NCBI RefSeq assembly: GCF_900890705.1
Contig: NZ_CAAHFH010000001.1
Span: 1,674,001 to 1,738,000 of the forward strand
DNA length: 64,000 nucleotides
DNA from: Pontiella sulfatireligans
GTDB taxonomy: Bacteria; Verrucomicrobiota; Kiritimatiellia; Kiritimatiellales; Pontiellaceae
Direction: 5' to 3'
The translations under genes and the position numbers were made by a program. Of this stretch, positions 38,695 through 47,957 are shown in pieces. The notes under the pieces are model-generated. The model had not been told where the DNA came from, searched no databases, and worked only from the letters and a program-made list of their open reading frames with translations. Position 1 is the stretch's first letter. Each line of letters starts with the position of its first letter.

Positions 38695-41149
38695 AGGCCA
38701 GATCCTCCTCACTGAAGCTCCACCCCATCTCATCGGCGGATAAATCCCTGAACGGAGAGTTCCATCGCTCGGAGCGCCGGGCCAGGCCTTTCCGAACGGC
38801 ATCGACCGGCAAACAGTAGTTCCGATGTGTATTTTCCAGAATCGACCCTACATCCCCTCCCTCGACTTCAGGGGGTGGCCTGGTTACCATTCGCACGACC
38901 TCCTTTCCGATCCTTGCAATCATCTCATACTTTTCCAGCTTCATGATTTCCTTCGGATCAACAAGATCCTGCATGTCTTTTGCAAAGAATTGGCTATCTC
39001 GCTTATCGACTTTCCCCAGGATTGTAGTCCCTGCGGTAGACAAAGCGTCCACCTGGCGCGTGCCGAACTGGGACAGATACTGGTGAGCCAGACAAAGGTT
39101 GATCCCGAACTTGCGCGCCTGGACAATGATGTTTTCTATGGCATTCGCGGCAACAAACCGATGTGCCTCATCCGCAAAGATCGAAAACCGTTTTCGTTGA
39201 TCTATTGGAGTATCGCTGCGGCCCATGGCCGCGTTAAGAAACAGGGAAAGAATGAGGGCTCCGAGAATCTCCCCCGCGTCATTGCCCACGGACGACAGGT
39301 CGACGAGAAGAATCATGCCCTCATCCATAATCCGTCGGAAACTGATACGGTTCTCGGGCTGTGAAAGCATGAGCGACACATTTCCGGCGGCCACCAGCTT
39401 CGACAGCTTGTGCTTGGGGGCCTGCAGATCCGATTTGCGATAGTCCTTCAGGAAATCCTGCTGCCAGAATTTTTTGACGGGTTCGTCCAAGGCGGCCTCC
39501 ACGATCATCTGCCTCAACTCTTCGCTTTCCGGACTTCCCTGCCGAACGAGGCTGTAGAGATCAAGAAGCGATGCGTGCTTCAGATATGACAGCCCAATGA
39601 GCCCGTTCCTTATGACATGCTCCAACCGATCACCCCAATCCGAAAACACCCGCCGGAGGGCTCCAACTATGTCGTCTGCCCTTCTGTAGATATTTTCTCC
39701 CGGATCCAGAGTCAACGGATTCCACAGTGGAACAAAATTTGGATCACCGGGATTTAAATAGATGGTACGAGAGCGTAGCCCTTCCGGAATGATGGTCAGG
39801 GCCTGCTTAACAGCATCCCCGTGAATATCGATGAACACGGCCCCGCTACCCTCTTCAATGTCCTGGCGGAACATGTTTAGCAAGACCGTGCTCTTCCCCA
39901 TCCCTGCTGAGGAAAGAATATGGGTGCTGCGGGAGCGGACATCTTCAGGGATGCAAACAGGCTGGATCTCACCAGCATAAGGACTGTCGCCGATATGCGT
40001 CCCGTTGTGGAGAGATTTATCCCTGACCGGCAACGTCTCCAGCGCGGCAAGGGGGAGTCGGCGCTGCTCGACGAGCTTTGCGTGAAACGGATGGGCCAGC
40101 CCGACAAGCTCGCGGGAATTCACAAGAAAGCCTGGCCGGTAAACCGTTCCCCGCTGAATCATCCGAATCAAGTCCGAGTCTCTGAACATTTTCCGGTACT
40201 CCCCATCTCCTATTTGGCGCAACGGCCGTCCTCCGTGTTGATAAAGGTTCATGAAGGCCGTCAAGGCTTGCAACGATGGCGGTGGATGAGGCTTTTCGGT
40301 AATCATACCAACTCTTGCCGCCGCATTGAAGAAAGGGCGGTCATTGTGGGCTTTCAGTTCGACATCGCTTGCCATGTTCCGGAGATCGCCTGAAGGAGCC
40401 TGCTGCATGTAGCGCCGTCCTAGGCTGTAGAGTCCATGAAGATTGATTTCATATTCCAGATCCAGCAAGCGCTTCACATTTCGATGCCAGTCGTTGGTCG
40501 CTGCGACCGGCTGGAATACACACTGGTAGAAGCCTATGTCGGCGTCGGGAACTTGCGACAACGCTTGGACAAGGGACATAAACGCCGGTGAATTCAGTTC
40601 CTCGTACGATGTCAGCAAATGGGAGTACGGCGGATCAGGATAGTAGTCTGCCAGATAGACGCGCGTATCCCGCCCCCAATCGACACGTTCCAGTCGCGGC
40701 TCACGATCGACCGTGACCTCAGAGCATTCAAACAGCCCACGAAATATGGTAGTAAGCACATAGGCATCTGCTCGATGCACAAGCAGGCCAATGGTGATGG
40801 ACTGGATATTTCCGGAAATTTCAAATGCGACACGGTGGGACAGGCCGGCCATGGATTTCAACAGAGTCTCAGACCGGGTCCAGTCGCATTTCTGGTCAGG
40901 CGACACCCAGATGCGCAACCGAAGCCACTCACCGGGTTCAGTGGGCACTTCTGGAATCGCCGCTGCCTGTTCAGCATCATCCTCCACACCGAACAGCGCG
41001 TAGCGTGGCTCCAACCGCACGGGTTCCCTCTCTATCCTGGGCGAACAGCCTTTGGCTATTTCCATCGACAAGAGGGCCATGAGCTTTTTCGCCGCCATCC
41101 TCGGAGCGGCGCGCTCCAGTCTCACCTGATCTATCGTAGCAATCTGCAT
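38681..41149 (-). CDS. VirD4/TraG/HerA-like DNA-translocating ATPase
   Basis: Protein of 822 residues. The N-terminal half (1-380) is unassigned, without an obvious membrane anchor. The ATPase core runs from about residue 395: the P-loop reads LSSAGMGKST (Lys419), with Ser where Gly/Ala is usual at the first position, followed by VFIDIHGDAVKQ. Walker B is MILLVDLSS, and FADEAHRFVA, ARKFGINLCLAHQYLSQ complete the coupling-protein/HerA pattern. It could move DNA in conjugation, pump DNA, or act as the motor of a defence complex. No relaxase or VirB genes are seen nearby. Confidence 0.8.
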   Translation of the reverse strand: MQIATIDQVRLERAAPRMAAKKLMALLSMEIAKGCSPRIEREPVRLEPRYALFGVEDDAEQAAAIPEVPTEPGEWLRLRIWVSPDQKCDWTRSETLLKSMAGLSHRVAFEISGNIQSITIGLLVHRADAYVLTTIFRGLFECSEVTVDREPRLERVDWGRDTRVYLADYYPDPPYSHLLTSYEELNSPAFMSLVQALSQVPDADIGFYQCVFQPVAATNDWHRNVKRLLDLEYEINLHGLYSLGRRYMQQAPSGDLRNMASDVELKAHNDRPFFNAAARVGMITEKPHPPPSLQALTAFMNLYQHGGRPLRQIGDGEYRKMFRDSDLIRMIQRGTVYRPGFLVNSRELVGLAHPFHAKLVEQRRLPLAALETLPVRDKSLHNGTHIGDSPYAGEIQPVCIPEDVRSRSTHILSSAGMGKSTVLLNMFRQDIEEGSGAVFIDIHGDAVKQALTIIPEGLRSRTIYLNPGDPNFVPLWNPLTLDPGENIYRRADDIVGALRRVFSDWGDRLEHVIRNGLIGLSYLKHASLLDLYSLVRQGSPESEELRQMIVEAALDEPVKKFWQQDFLKDYRKSDLQAPKHKLSKLVAAGNVSLMLSQPENRISFRRIMDEGMILLVDLSSVGNDAGEILGALILSLFLNAAMGRSDTPIDQRKRFSIFADEAHRFVAANAIENIIVQARKFGINLCLAHQYLSQFGTRQVDALSTAGTTILGKVDKRDSQFFAKDMQDLVDPKEIMKLEKYEMIARIGKEVVRMVTRPPPEVEGGDVGSILENTHRNYCLPVDAVRKGLARRSERWNSPFRDLSADEMGWSFSEEDLAYEEC

Positions 41150-41204
41150 ATCTCTACTCAGATAGTGGCAGCGCAGGTGGCAGTGTTGCAGCCTGCGCAG
41201 ACCT

Positions 41205-41780
41205 TTAGTGCATAGACGTTCTGCGAAGACGCCGCATCAGATATGGATGTTGCTTGAGAGCCTTGCGAAAACCGGAATGGATGCGCGCCCCGGTTCCCTC
41301 GGTGATCTCCGGTGGAAGAATCTGATGGTATGTCGCCATGTATTCTTTTGCATCGGCCATCAACTGTTCGACGCTTCGGTGTGAAAAATACGATTCCACC
41401 GTGACGGAGATCAGATTGCGCGAGTATTCCGCACCGTACTCCAATGCCAGGATGCGCAATACGCCGCGCAGCCCTCCGCCGCTTCCGGTCCTCACCTCTT
41501 CAAAGGCCGCCTGTGCCGCGCTGTCCCCATATTTCCGCTTCAACAGATGCCAACATCGGTTTGAGCAAAACTGAATATCGACAGGGCCGGGATTGATTCC
41601 CAGCAAGGTTGCCTCCACATGGGACAAGCACCGGGCGAGGCATTCGCAGTACGAATCCCAGTCCGTGAGAATGGCCGTCTTTACTGCAAAGCCATTCAGG
41701 GCCGCATCGACTTTTTGATCGATGCAGCTGGGAATACCCTCGATATTGGCCAGCAGGCGCTGGAGTCTGCTTGCTGTCAT
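41205..41780 (-). CDS. Domain-X protein 1 (unknown)
   Basis: Protein of 191 residues; ATG 41780 has AGGAAGGGGG just upstream (an earlier ATG at 41795 contains that site). The central part (GSGGGLRGVLRILALEYGAE) aligns with blocks in the neighbouring protein (GTNGGMRKILDIIADACKTE) and in the C-terminus of the Lon-like protein (ATRGGLRHVLDRMADEYKRR). It is thus one of three copies of an unnamed helical domain. Function unknown. Confidence 0.6.
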   Translation of the reverse strand: MTASRLQRLLANIEGIPSCIDQKVDAALNGFAVKTAILTDWDSYCECLARCLSHVEATLLGINPGPVDIQFCSNRCWHLLKRKYGDSAAQAAFEEVRTGSGGGLRGVLRILALEYGAEYSRNLISVTVESYFSHRSVEQLMADAKEYMATYHQILPPEITEGTGARIHSGFRKALKQHPYLMRRLRRTSMH

Positions 41781-41796
41781 AACCCCCTTCCTCATT

Positions 41797-42378
41797 TTAG
41801 AGTCGCCGGAACATCGATGATGTCTGGCGCAGCCCCTGGACAAAAGCGTCGATGAGATCCCGGTAGTTTTGTGCATATCGCTCCGGCTGGTCCCTGCGTA
41901 CGTTTGAAGGGATGCTGGCATCGAAGTGCCGCATGAACTGCCGGATAATTTCCACCTTGTCCTCCCATGAATTAGGAGCGACATAGCTGTCGAATATGGA
42001 ACGTACGTAGTGCTGAACCGCCTCTGTCTTGCAGGCGTCGGCAATGATATCGAGGATTTTTCGCATACCGCCATTCGTTCCGTCATGGGCATCATTGTAG
42101 GCCGAGACGATGTCGCCGTTGTTCCGGCGATATTCCCGTTCGATCATTTCTTTCGCCCTGCCTTGGGCCTGCCCGGCCGACATACGACCGCCGTTTGTAA
42201 TGCAGGTTGCCGTGTGATGATTGAGGTAATCGCCTGTTACCGAGGCGAACGCCTCGAACGAACCTACCGTATTGCTCGACAAAGGATACCGCATACGAGC
42301 CTCGTCATGCGGAATACCGATATTACGAGCAATGCTCCGCTCTTCCAGAGCATCCATTATCTGTTGAATTGCCGTCAT
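41797..42378 (-). CDS. Domain-X protein 2 (unknown)
   Basis: Protein of 193 residues with AAGGAG upstream. Throughout its length it resembles the last ~175 residues of the Lon-like protein: IGIPHDEARMRYPLSS / IGLPIDRARAGYALYS, GGMRKILDIIAD / GGLRHVLDRMAD, and QPERYAQNYRDLIDAFVQGL / PPERFADRYDVIVRSFVDSM. It begins 17 bp after the Lon-like gene, so the two are made together. I do not know the family. Confidence 0.65.
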   Translation of the reverse strand: MTAIQQIMDALEERSIARNIGIPHDEARMRYPLSSNTVGSFEAFASVTGDYLNHHTATCITNGGRMSAGQAQGRAKEMIEREYRRNNGDIVSAYNDAHDGTNGGMRKILDIIADACKTEAVQHYVRSIFDSYVAPNSWEDKVEIIRQFMRHFDASIPSNVRRDQPERYAQNYRDLIDAFVQGLRQTSSMFRRL

Positions 42379-42395
42379 TGTTTTGTCTCCTTATC

Positions 42396-44099
42396 TTATA
42401 GAGTGCCAACCACTCGTTTTACTTGCTCCATCGAATCCACAAAGGACCGCACGATCACATCATACCGGTCAGCGAACCGTTCCGGCGGCTCGGAGGCAAG
42501 GTGCGGCGGCAGCGACTCCGGGTGCAGCTTCAGAAAGTCGCCCATAAATGCAACTCGAGCCCGGTAGTCTTCGCGGTCAAAAGCCGTAGCGAGGACAAGT
42601 TGGATATATTCCTCCTGTCTTCGCCGTTTATACTCATCAGCCATTCGGTCCAATACGTGCCTCAGTCCACCCCGCGTGGCATCCCTTGCCTCTGCGTAGG
42701 CCGCAGGTTCCCCGCCTTCCCGGGCGAAGGCTTCCCCCATCAGCGCGTGAGCCTCCGGCATGACTTCCTCAGCAGTAACATGCTCACCGGTGCGGCCTGT
42801 AGCCTGGGCCATATGAAGGTAAAAGGCCGCCGCCACACCCAATGTTTCGGCCTGGGATTCCGATGTGACACTGTAAAGAGCGTATCCGGCACGCGCCCGG
42901 TCGATAGGAAGGCCTATTCTCTCTGCCAGGTTTTCCGGCTGCAACTCGGCTGTGACGATTGCAAGCGTACTGGACACCGGACCATCGACCGAAGACGGAT
43001 GGAGGTGGGCGTAATGTATTGGTCGGCGTCGCGTTGCCGCATCGTAGAGCGCAACGACATCGTTGCCATCGGAAGCGGCGGCATATTGGCTTAGGCGTAT
43101 GCACGTGCTGACCGGAACCAGGGGATATTCAAGTCCTCGCTGGGTCTCAAGAGGGATCGCACTCAACAACTCCCTCAGGCGGGTTCCGAATCCCTGGGGA
43201 TAATGGTTGCGCCGCAGGTGTGCATCCGCCCACTCGGAAAGGAAGGGTTTTATCTCTTTGGGATGCCCCGTGGCTACCACGGCTTTAAGAATCGCATAGA
43301 ACCGATCCTCAATCCGGCCACCTAATCGCTGGATTGTGCACTCGACTGGACCTTCCCCGCAGGAAGCGGTGTCTTCCGACTGCCCAAACCCAGTTCGCAA
43401 GGCCGACCGTACGATGTCCTCTTCCTGAAACACCGCAGGGATGATGTCTTCAATCGTGCGTACCGCCGTAATGCGTATGTACCGCCGCGCTTTTTGGATT
43501 GCCGCAGCCAGGATTTCGCGCTCATCTTCCGGAAGAAATCGATTGGAGTTGTCCGCATCAATTTCAGGACAGAGAAACTCTTCGATTTCAGAATCTTCGA
43601 TCGCAGCCTGCAGCTTTGCCGGAATATGCCGCACCAGGCGGATATCGCCGGAAACCGATGCCATGTGCCCCGTCAACACGACATCCTGGGCCAAGGGAAT
43701 GTCCAGCGCGGCAGACAACATGGCTGCGAAAATCGGCGTGTCCGCGGAAAAGCCGGAAACATCTATTCCGACATCGGAGCTTGATGCTGCGGACAGGTTG
43801 ACGCCTGACAGTTCAAATCCAAACGGGCCTATATCCGGAAGCAATGAAATCCCCTTGGCAAGTAATCCCAGAAAAGCGCTTGAATTGGAGGAAATCTCAT
43901 CAGGAGGCGATGCGTCAGCATCCTCAGCACACTGGCCACCAAAGCTCTTGCCTGGGGATAACACCTCGCTCCCTAACAATCGTTCTTGTATAGGGCTCAT
44001 ACCGAAAAGAGCAAGCAGTTCAACAGGCACAGGTTTAATCAAGTGCTCCTGTCTGTATATGTATGCATTGACGGTTACTTTACCCTCGGACGGACTCAT
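42396..44099 (-). CDS. Lon-like (S16) Ser/Lys protease domain fused to domain X
   Basis: Protein of 567 residues. Residues about 5-230 resemble the proteolytic domain of Lon without an AAA+ part: GFSADTPIFAAMLSAALDIP contains a candidate nucleophile Ser118, VVLTGHMASVSGDI matches 'TGE..L.G.V', and HIPAKLQAAIED supplies Lys162; the 44-residue spacing is nearly that of Lon Ser679-Lys722. A middle region (about 240-390) is unassigned, and the C-terminal 175 residues are the domain shared with the next two genes. First gene of the operon. It may cleave a regulator or toxin on a signal; the canonical Gly-Pro-Ser is Gly-Phe-Ser here, so activity is unproven. Confidence 0.7.
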   Translation of the reverse strand: MSPSEGKVTVNAYIYRQEHLIKPVPVELLALFGMSPIQERLLGSEVLSPGKSFGGQCAEDADASPPDEISSNSSAFLGLLAKGISLLPDIGPFGFELSGVNLSAASSSDVGIDVSGFSADTPIFAAMLSAALDIPLAQDVVLTGHMASVSGDIRLVRHIPAKLQAAIEDSEIEEFLCPEIDADNSNRFLPEDEREILAAAIQKARRYIRITAVRTIEDIIPAVFQEEDIVRSALRTGFGQSEDTASCGEGPVECTIQRLGGRIEDRFYAILKAVVATGHPKEIKPFLSEWADAHLRRNHYPQGFGTRLRELLSAIPLETQRGLEYPLVPVSTCIRLSQYAAASDGNDVVALYDAATRRRPIHYAHLHPSSVDGPVSSTLAIVTAELQPENLAERIGLPIDRARAGYALYSVTSESQAETLGVAAAFYLHMAQATGRTGEHVTAEEVMPEAHALMGEAFAREGGEPAAYAEARDATRGGLRHVLDRMADEYKRRRQEEYIQLVLATAFDREDYRARVAFMGDFLKLHPESLPPHLASEPPERFADRYDVIVRSFVDSMEQVKRVVGTL

Positions 44100-44236
44100 A
44101 GTGGTGATCAGCTCGACAAAGGTCGATAACGGAGTGTCAGCTCCCGTTTTTGTTAAGGTTTCTGATGTTTAGTTTATTTAGTCGATTCCGATTTTTTGTT
44201 GAAGAGTAATGATGATTCCCCGTTTTAAACAGTTGG

Positions 44237-45561
44237 CTGTCCCACAGCATTTAGATGAACCCCGGCAGATACGCCTGTTCCGGTGCTCCTCGGATGCGAC
44301 CGGGTGGTTTGGCTGTCCCATAGGATTCCAGCAAGGCGGGCAGGTTCCAGCGACGCCAAAGCGAGACCCTTACGACGGTGAACAGGCGCTTGAAGCTGTG
44401 ATCCCATCCGTGCATGAATTTGAGACAGCGCATCAGCAGATGGACGAGCAGCCCGGTCCATACCTGCCAGCGTACGGCATTAGCGCTGTAGCCGAGAAAG
44501 TCGGAGAGCTGGAGCGTCTGTTTGATTTCCTTAAAGAACACCTCGATATCCCACCGGCAGCGGTAGAGCTCCGCGACCGTCCACGCGCTCCACTCCAGAT
44601 GGTTGGTCAGGAAGACCATTTCGACATCCTTGCCGTTGATCTCCACGAGGGCTACAACGCGGCGCAACTCGCACGGGTAGGCCTTCTTCGATTTTTCGAG
44701 CATCAGCTCGATGACTTCGTCGCGAAGGATGCGCTTGTTTTTAGTCGTTTCGAGGGAGCGCATCACCGTGTACTGCATGTTGTCTTTCGCTCGACCCGCC
44801 CAATTAATGCCGCGCTCCGTTAGCTCAAAGAGATGCTTGAATTTGATATAAGCCTTGTCGAATACAACGATTTCTCCGGCTTCAAGGTCGGCACACAAGC
44901 TCAAGGTCTTGCGGCTGTCATGGTGTTTTGCAGTGTCGACAATGGCACATCGTGGAAGGAAGCTTTGCAGGTCCAGACGCATGTGGCACTTCGCGGCGGC
45001 CTTGCGGCGGCGGTGCTTTGCCCAGTCCATGCTATTGGCCACCAGCTGTATCGTGGTCGAATCGAGCGCATGGATCGCCTTGCTGAAGCGACGGAGGTAT
45101 CCACTACGCACCTTTCCCTTCGCAAAACCAGGCACCGTGTCCATCAGATGCTTCATCATGCTCCAATAAAGCTCTTCGGCCATGTTCGCGTCGCGCACTT
45201 GATTCGCATGGCTCAGGTTGTTGCGGGACGGTGGAACCGCACCGCGGATGGTGGAGAGCGCCGCCGCATTCATCTGGAGCGCGTCGCATACATCGTTAAG
45301 CCCGAGCGCATGAGCAAAGTGGGCATAAAGCAGCGAAACCACATGGCTCCATGGCGTGTACGTCCGGCTTCGGGCATCGACGCCATGCTTCTTCGCAAGG
45401 TTCGTGACCATGTGTCCGGGAATCAGATTGCACAATTGCTTCAAGGTTGTATACCTATGTCCGGCTGGTTTGTGTTTTTGTCTCTGTTTTTTCATACCCT
45501 CCGAGTGGAGGATTTAGAGCTCACAAGCCAGCCTTTTTATTTAAAATCTATGGGATGACAG
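44237..45561. mobile_element. IS4-family insertion sequence, about 1.3 kb
   Basis: The transposase gene is flanked by imperfect inverted ends: CTGTCCCACAGCATTTAG at the left (44237) and, read inward from 45561, CTGTCATCCCATAGATTTT. The stop codon of the transposase lies 14 bp from the left end. I see no target duplication, and the sequence to the left does not continue the frame found on the right, so a deletion may have accompanied or followed insertion. Confidence 0.6.
44251..45495 (-). CDS. IS4-family DDE transposase
   Basis: Protein of 414 residues. The RNase-H-like core has the catalytic triad in HALDSTTIQL (first Asp), IVVFDKAYIK (second Asp) and the IS4 signature YRCRWDIEVFFKEIKQ (YxxRWxIE...K with Glu). 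The N-terminal 100 residues form the usual helical DNA-binding part. All motifs are intact, so it may be active. It separates the Lon-like operon from the terminase region. Confidence 0.9.
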   Translation of the reverse strand: MKKQRQKHKPAGHRYTTLKQLCNLIPGHMVTNLAKKHGVDARSRTYTPWSHVVSLLYAHFAHALGLNDVCDALQMNAAALSTIRGAVPPSRNNLSHANQVRDANMAEELYWSMMKHLMDTVPGFAKGKVRSGYLRRFSKAIHALDSTTIQLVANSMDWAKHRRRKAAAKCHMRLDLQSFLPRCAIVDTAKHHDSRKTLSLCADLEAGEIVVFDKAYIKFKHLFELTERGINWAGRAKDNMQYTVMRSLETTKNKRILRDEVIELMLEKSKKAYPCELRRVVALVEINGKDVEMVFLTNHLEWSAWTVAELYRCRWDIEVFFKEIKQTLQLSDFLGYSANAVRWQVWTGLLVHLLMRCLKFMHGWDHSFKRLFTVVRVSLWRRWNLPALLESYGTAKPPGRIRGAPEQAYLPGFI

Positions 45562-46447
45562 TGAATTAGATACTGAAGATTTCGCTGAGGGAAAGCAGTC
45601 GCTGAAGCTTATAGCGCATAAGGCAGATCCTGTAGGCGGAAACCGGTCCGCGGGACTATTTCAGGTTCTTTACCCTGTAAAAACAGGCAAACCTTATAAA
45701 GTTAGTTTCTGGTTGAAGAATCAGGGATGTACGGTTCGAGTAATAATTAAGAACGAACGAGGACATTCCCACCGAGGCCTTACTGAAGCTGAAAAAAAAG
45801 ATCGTGCTGCACATCCTCCAATTACGAAAACCTTTGGTGAAGAAGAAACGGGCACCGACACATGGCGTCAATTTGAATACATTTATGTCGTCCCGGAAAC
45901 AGACGGCACTATTCGATTCCAACTTAATGTCATAGAAGCGGGAACACTATGGATAGATGATGTCCGGATTGAAGAAGAGAAGCCTGCAAATGGCTCTTTG
46001 GCAGATGAGCCGGAAGTTACCGTATTGACCCCAAAGGCGGTAACGAACCTTGCTGCGCAGACCGATCGGTTGGCGGTTGCTGGCGACATCTATACGTTTT
46101 CACAATTGCTATCCAAAGATCTCACGGTGACCTATGCCATGTCGCCTGATCCCGATGAACTGCCGCAAGAGTACGACCGGGAGGAGTATTTGGCGATGAT
46201 GAGAGAATCGCACTGTTTCTACAGCAATCGCCTCTGCAAGACCAGCATTGGCAAGGTCGACATCTCCCCAGGTGCGCAGCAAGCGGATGTCGAGAACACC
46301 GTCGTTCAGGAATGCATCTCGCGTGGAGATGGTTCAGTCATCAGGGTGACCGTTTCTGAGAAGGTAACGTTGAGGATCGAGAATGGAAAGGTGAAGATTG
46401 CCAAGATTGCAGGAATCGTTATGAAAACGAACTTCGAACAAGACTAA
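45562..46447 (+). pseudogene. 5'-truncated CBM4/9-like protein gene next to the IS
   Basis: The frame is open from the IS edge (ELDTEDFAEGKQSLKL...) without a start codon. Residues about 1-140 form a CBM_4_9-type beta-sandwich: FQVLYPVKTGKPYKVSFWLK, DTWRQFEYIYVVPETDG, GTLWIDDVRIEE. A second part with LTPKAVTNLAAQTDRLAVAG may be an NTF2-like or unknown domain. The only plus-strand coding sequence in this part of the element; its 3' end overlaps the terminase stop by four bases. A shortened protein could start internally. Probably accessory cargo broken by the IS. Confidence 0.6.
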
Positions 46448-47715
46448 TCCAAAGAACGCGGGCGCGGGAACCATCGGGAGCGGATGCCGTGGATCGGTGG
46501 AATTGGAATTAACGGGCCGCAGGATTCGGTCTGCCAGCGGCGGTGGTTTGCCAGGGCGAGCGCAATGACGCAGTCGTCGTGGAAGCCGGATGGTGCATTG
46601 TACGACAGATGGCCGCGCGCGGATATTTCATATTCGTACCGCTGCAGTTCGTTGGTGAGCACCTTCCATTCCTCGGGCCAGCCCACTTTTTTCTGCTCGA
46701 TGGCTACAATCAAACGCTGGATCAATGCGGTCTTTGAAACCGATGTAAATTTAAACGGCTCGATGTTGCTGTAGCGTCGGGCGAGGTCGTCGTAGATGGG
46801 ATCGCCTACGCCGGTTGCATCTAGGATCAGGCGGCCGCGCCATTTGCGCGAAAAAGTAAGGATGCGATCCTTCTGCACCGGCCAGTCGAGTTGATTAAAG
46901 CGCTCCATCTCCAGGCAGCGCCCGTTGCGGGAGTTCATGGCGATCAAAACGGTGAAGTCTGTATGCTTGGCGACATCGCATCCGATCACCACCGGCCCCG
47001 CGCGGTCATCGCGGGAAATAGCCGATTCAGGAAACAGGCAGGATGATACCTTGCGGAATACCCCGGCGGAATCTTCGAGGAACTGCGCTTCGTATTCCTG
47101 CTTGAAAACATCGGAGGGAAGTGTCCGCCTGGCATCCTCCCATTCAGACGCCGGAAAATATGGACTCTCGACACTGGGGAAGCTGAACGATTCATAGTCG
47201 GACTCATGCGGGTCCTGCCCGCGCGTAAACATGTCGTAGAACCAGTTGCGCCCCTTGGGGGTGGAAATGAACACGGCCCATCCCTGGGTCTGGGCAATGG
47301 TGGGTCGCAGGATGTAGTTCCAGACATCAAGCGGCACAAGCGCTGCCTCGTCGATGACCAAGCCGCGGAAGCCGTAGCCCCGGATGTTTTCGGGGTTGTC
47401 GGCAGAAAGAAACCAGATGCGGGTCGTGCCGAAGGGGCCATCGAATTCAGCACGCGACGGAGTGCGGCCAATGAAGCGGACAAAGCCCCCGGCAATATCG
47501 CGCAGGGCTTCTTTCCCACGGTCGGCGACGTTGTAAGTCGGAGCAATCCAACCGTAATCGCCGGGAGCTAAGGCACCTCGGTCGAGGAGTTCTCCGGCAA
47601 GGCAGAGGGTTTTGCCGAAACGGCGTCCGGTACAGACAACGCGGAATCGCGTGTCGCGGGCGTCGTGGATTCGCTGCTGACCTCCGTGGGGACAGTAGTT
47701 GAGAGTGAAAGCCAT
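46444..47715 (-). CDS. terL: Phage terminase large subunit
   Basis: Protein of 423 residues. N-terminal packaging ATPase: P-loop-like VVCTGRRFGKTLCLA, Walker B and catalytic Glu in GLVIDEAA, coupling motif FISTPKG. C-terminal RNase-H-like nuclease: VIGCDVAKHTDFTVL, RLILDATGVGD and GFHDDCVIALALA supply the acidic metal ligands. It would cut and pump phage DNA into a capsid, but no portal or capsid gene follows; downstream lies a truncated CBM gene and an IS. Confidence 0.9.
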   Translation of the reverse strand: MAFTLNYCPHGGQQRIHDARDTRFRVVCTGRRFGKTLCLAGELLDRGALAPGDYGWIAPTYNVADRGKEALRDIAGGFVRFIGRTPSRAEFDGPFGTTRIWFLSADNPENIRGYGFRGLVIDEAALVPLDVWNYILRPTIAQTQGWAVFISTPKGRNWFYDMFTRGQDPHESDYESFSFPSVESPYFPASEWEDARRTLPSDVFKQEYEAQFLEDSAGVFRKVSSCLFPESAISRDDRAGPVVIGCDVAKHTDFTVLIAMNSRNGRCLEMERFNQLDWPVQKDRILTFSRKWRGRLILDATGVGDPIYDDLARRYSNIEPFKFTSVSKTALIQRLIVAIEQKKVGWPEEWKVLTNELQRYEYEISARGHLSYNAPSGFHDDCVIALALANHRRWQTESCGPLIPIPPIHGIRSRWFPRPRSLD

Positions 47716-47957
47716 TGAACGACTCCATCGTTTTCAATTTGAAGGGAAGCCTCCTTGGGAAGAAGGGGCATGATGATTCGGCGGAAGAACCAGACCGGGT
47801 CGCGTTCCAGCGACTTCTGGAGACCTTCGCGAAGCGTCTCCAGAGTGCCTGCGTCTTTGAGAATGGCGTCGAGCTCGCCGAGCGCCTGCATGCGCCCGCT
47901 CTTCTGCCCTTTGGGGCGTCCGGCTGGATTTCCTGATTGTCCGGGTTGAAACTGCAT
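47568..47957 (-). CDS. DUF5681-type protein, probable small terminase partner
   Basis: Protein of 129 residues with GAGGA upstream. The N-terminus FQPGQSGNPAGRPKG is the DUF5681 signature found beside phage terminases, and the helical region to about residue 80 is the conserved part. The frame runs on 148 bp into the terminase gene, giving a Ser/Thr/Val-rich tail of about 48 residues that is probably dispensable. The terL ribosome site must lie within this gene. Confidence 0.65.
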   Translation of the reverse strand: MQFQPGQSGNPAGRPKGQKSGRMQALGELDAILKDAGTLETLREGLQKSLERDPVWFFRRIIMPLLPKEASLQIENDGVVQWLSLSTTVPTEVSSESTTPATRDSALSVPDAVSAKPSALPENSSTEVP

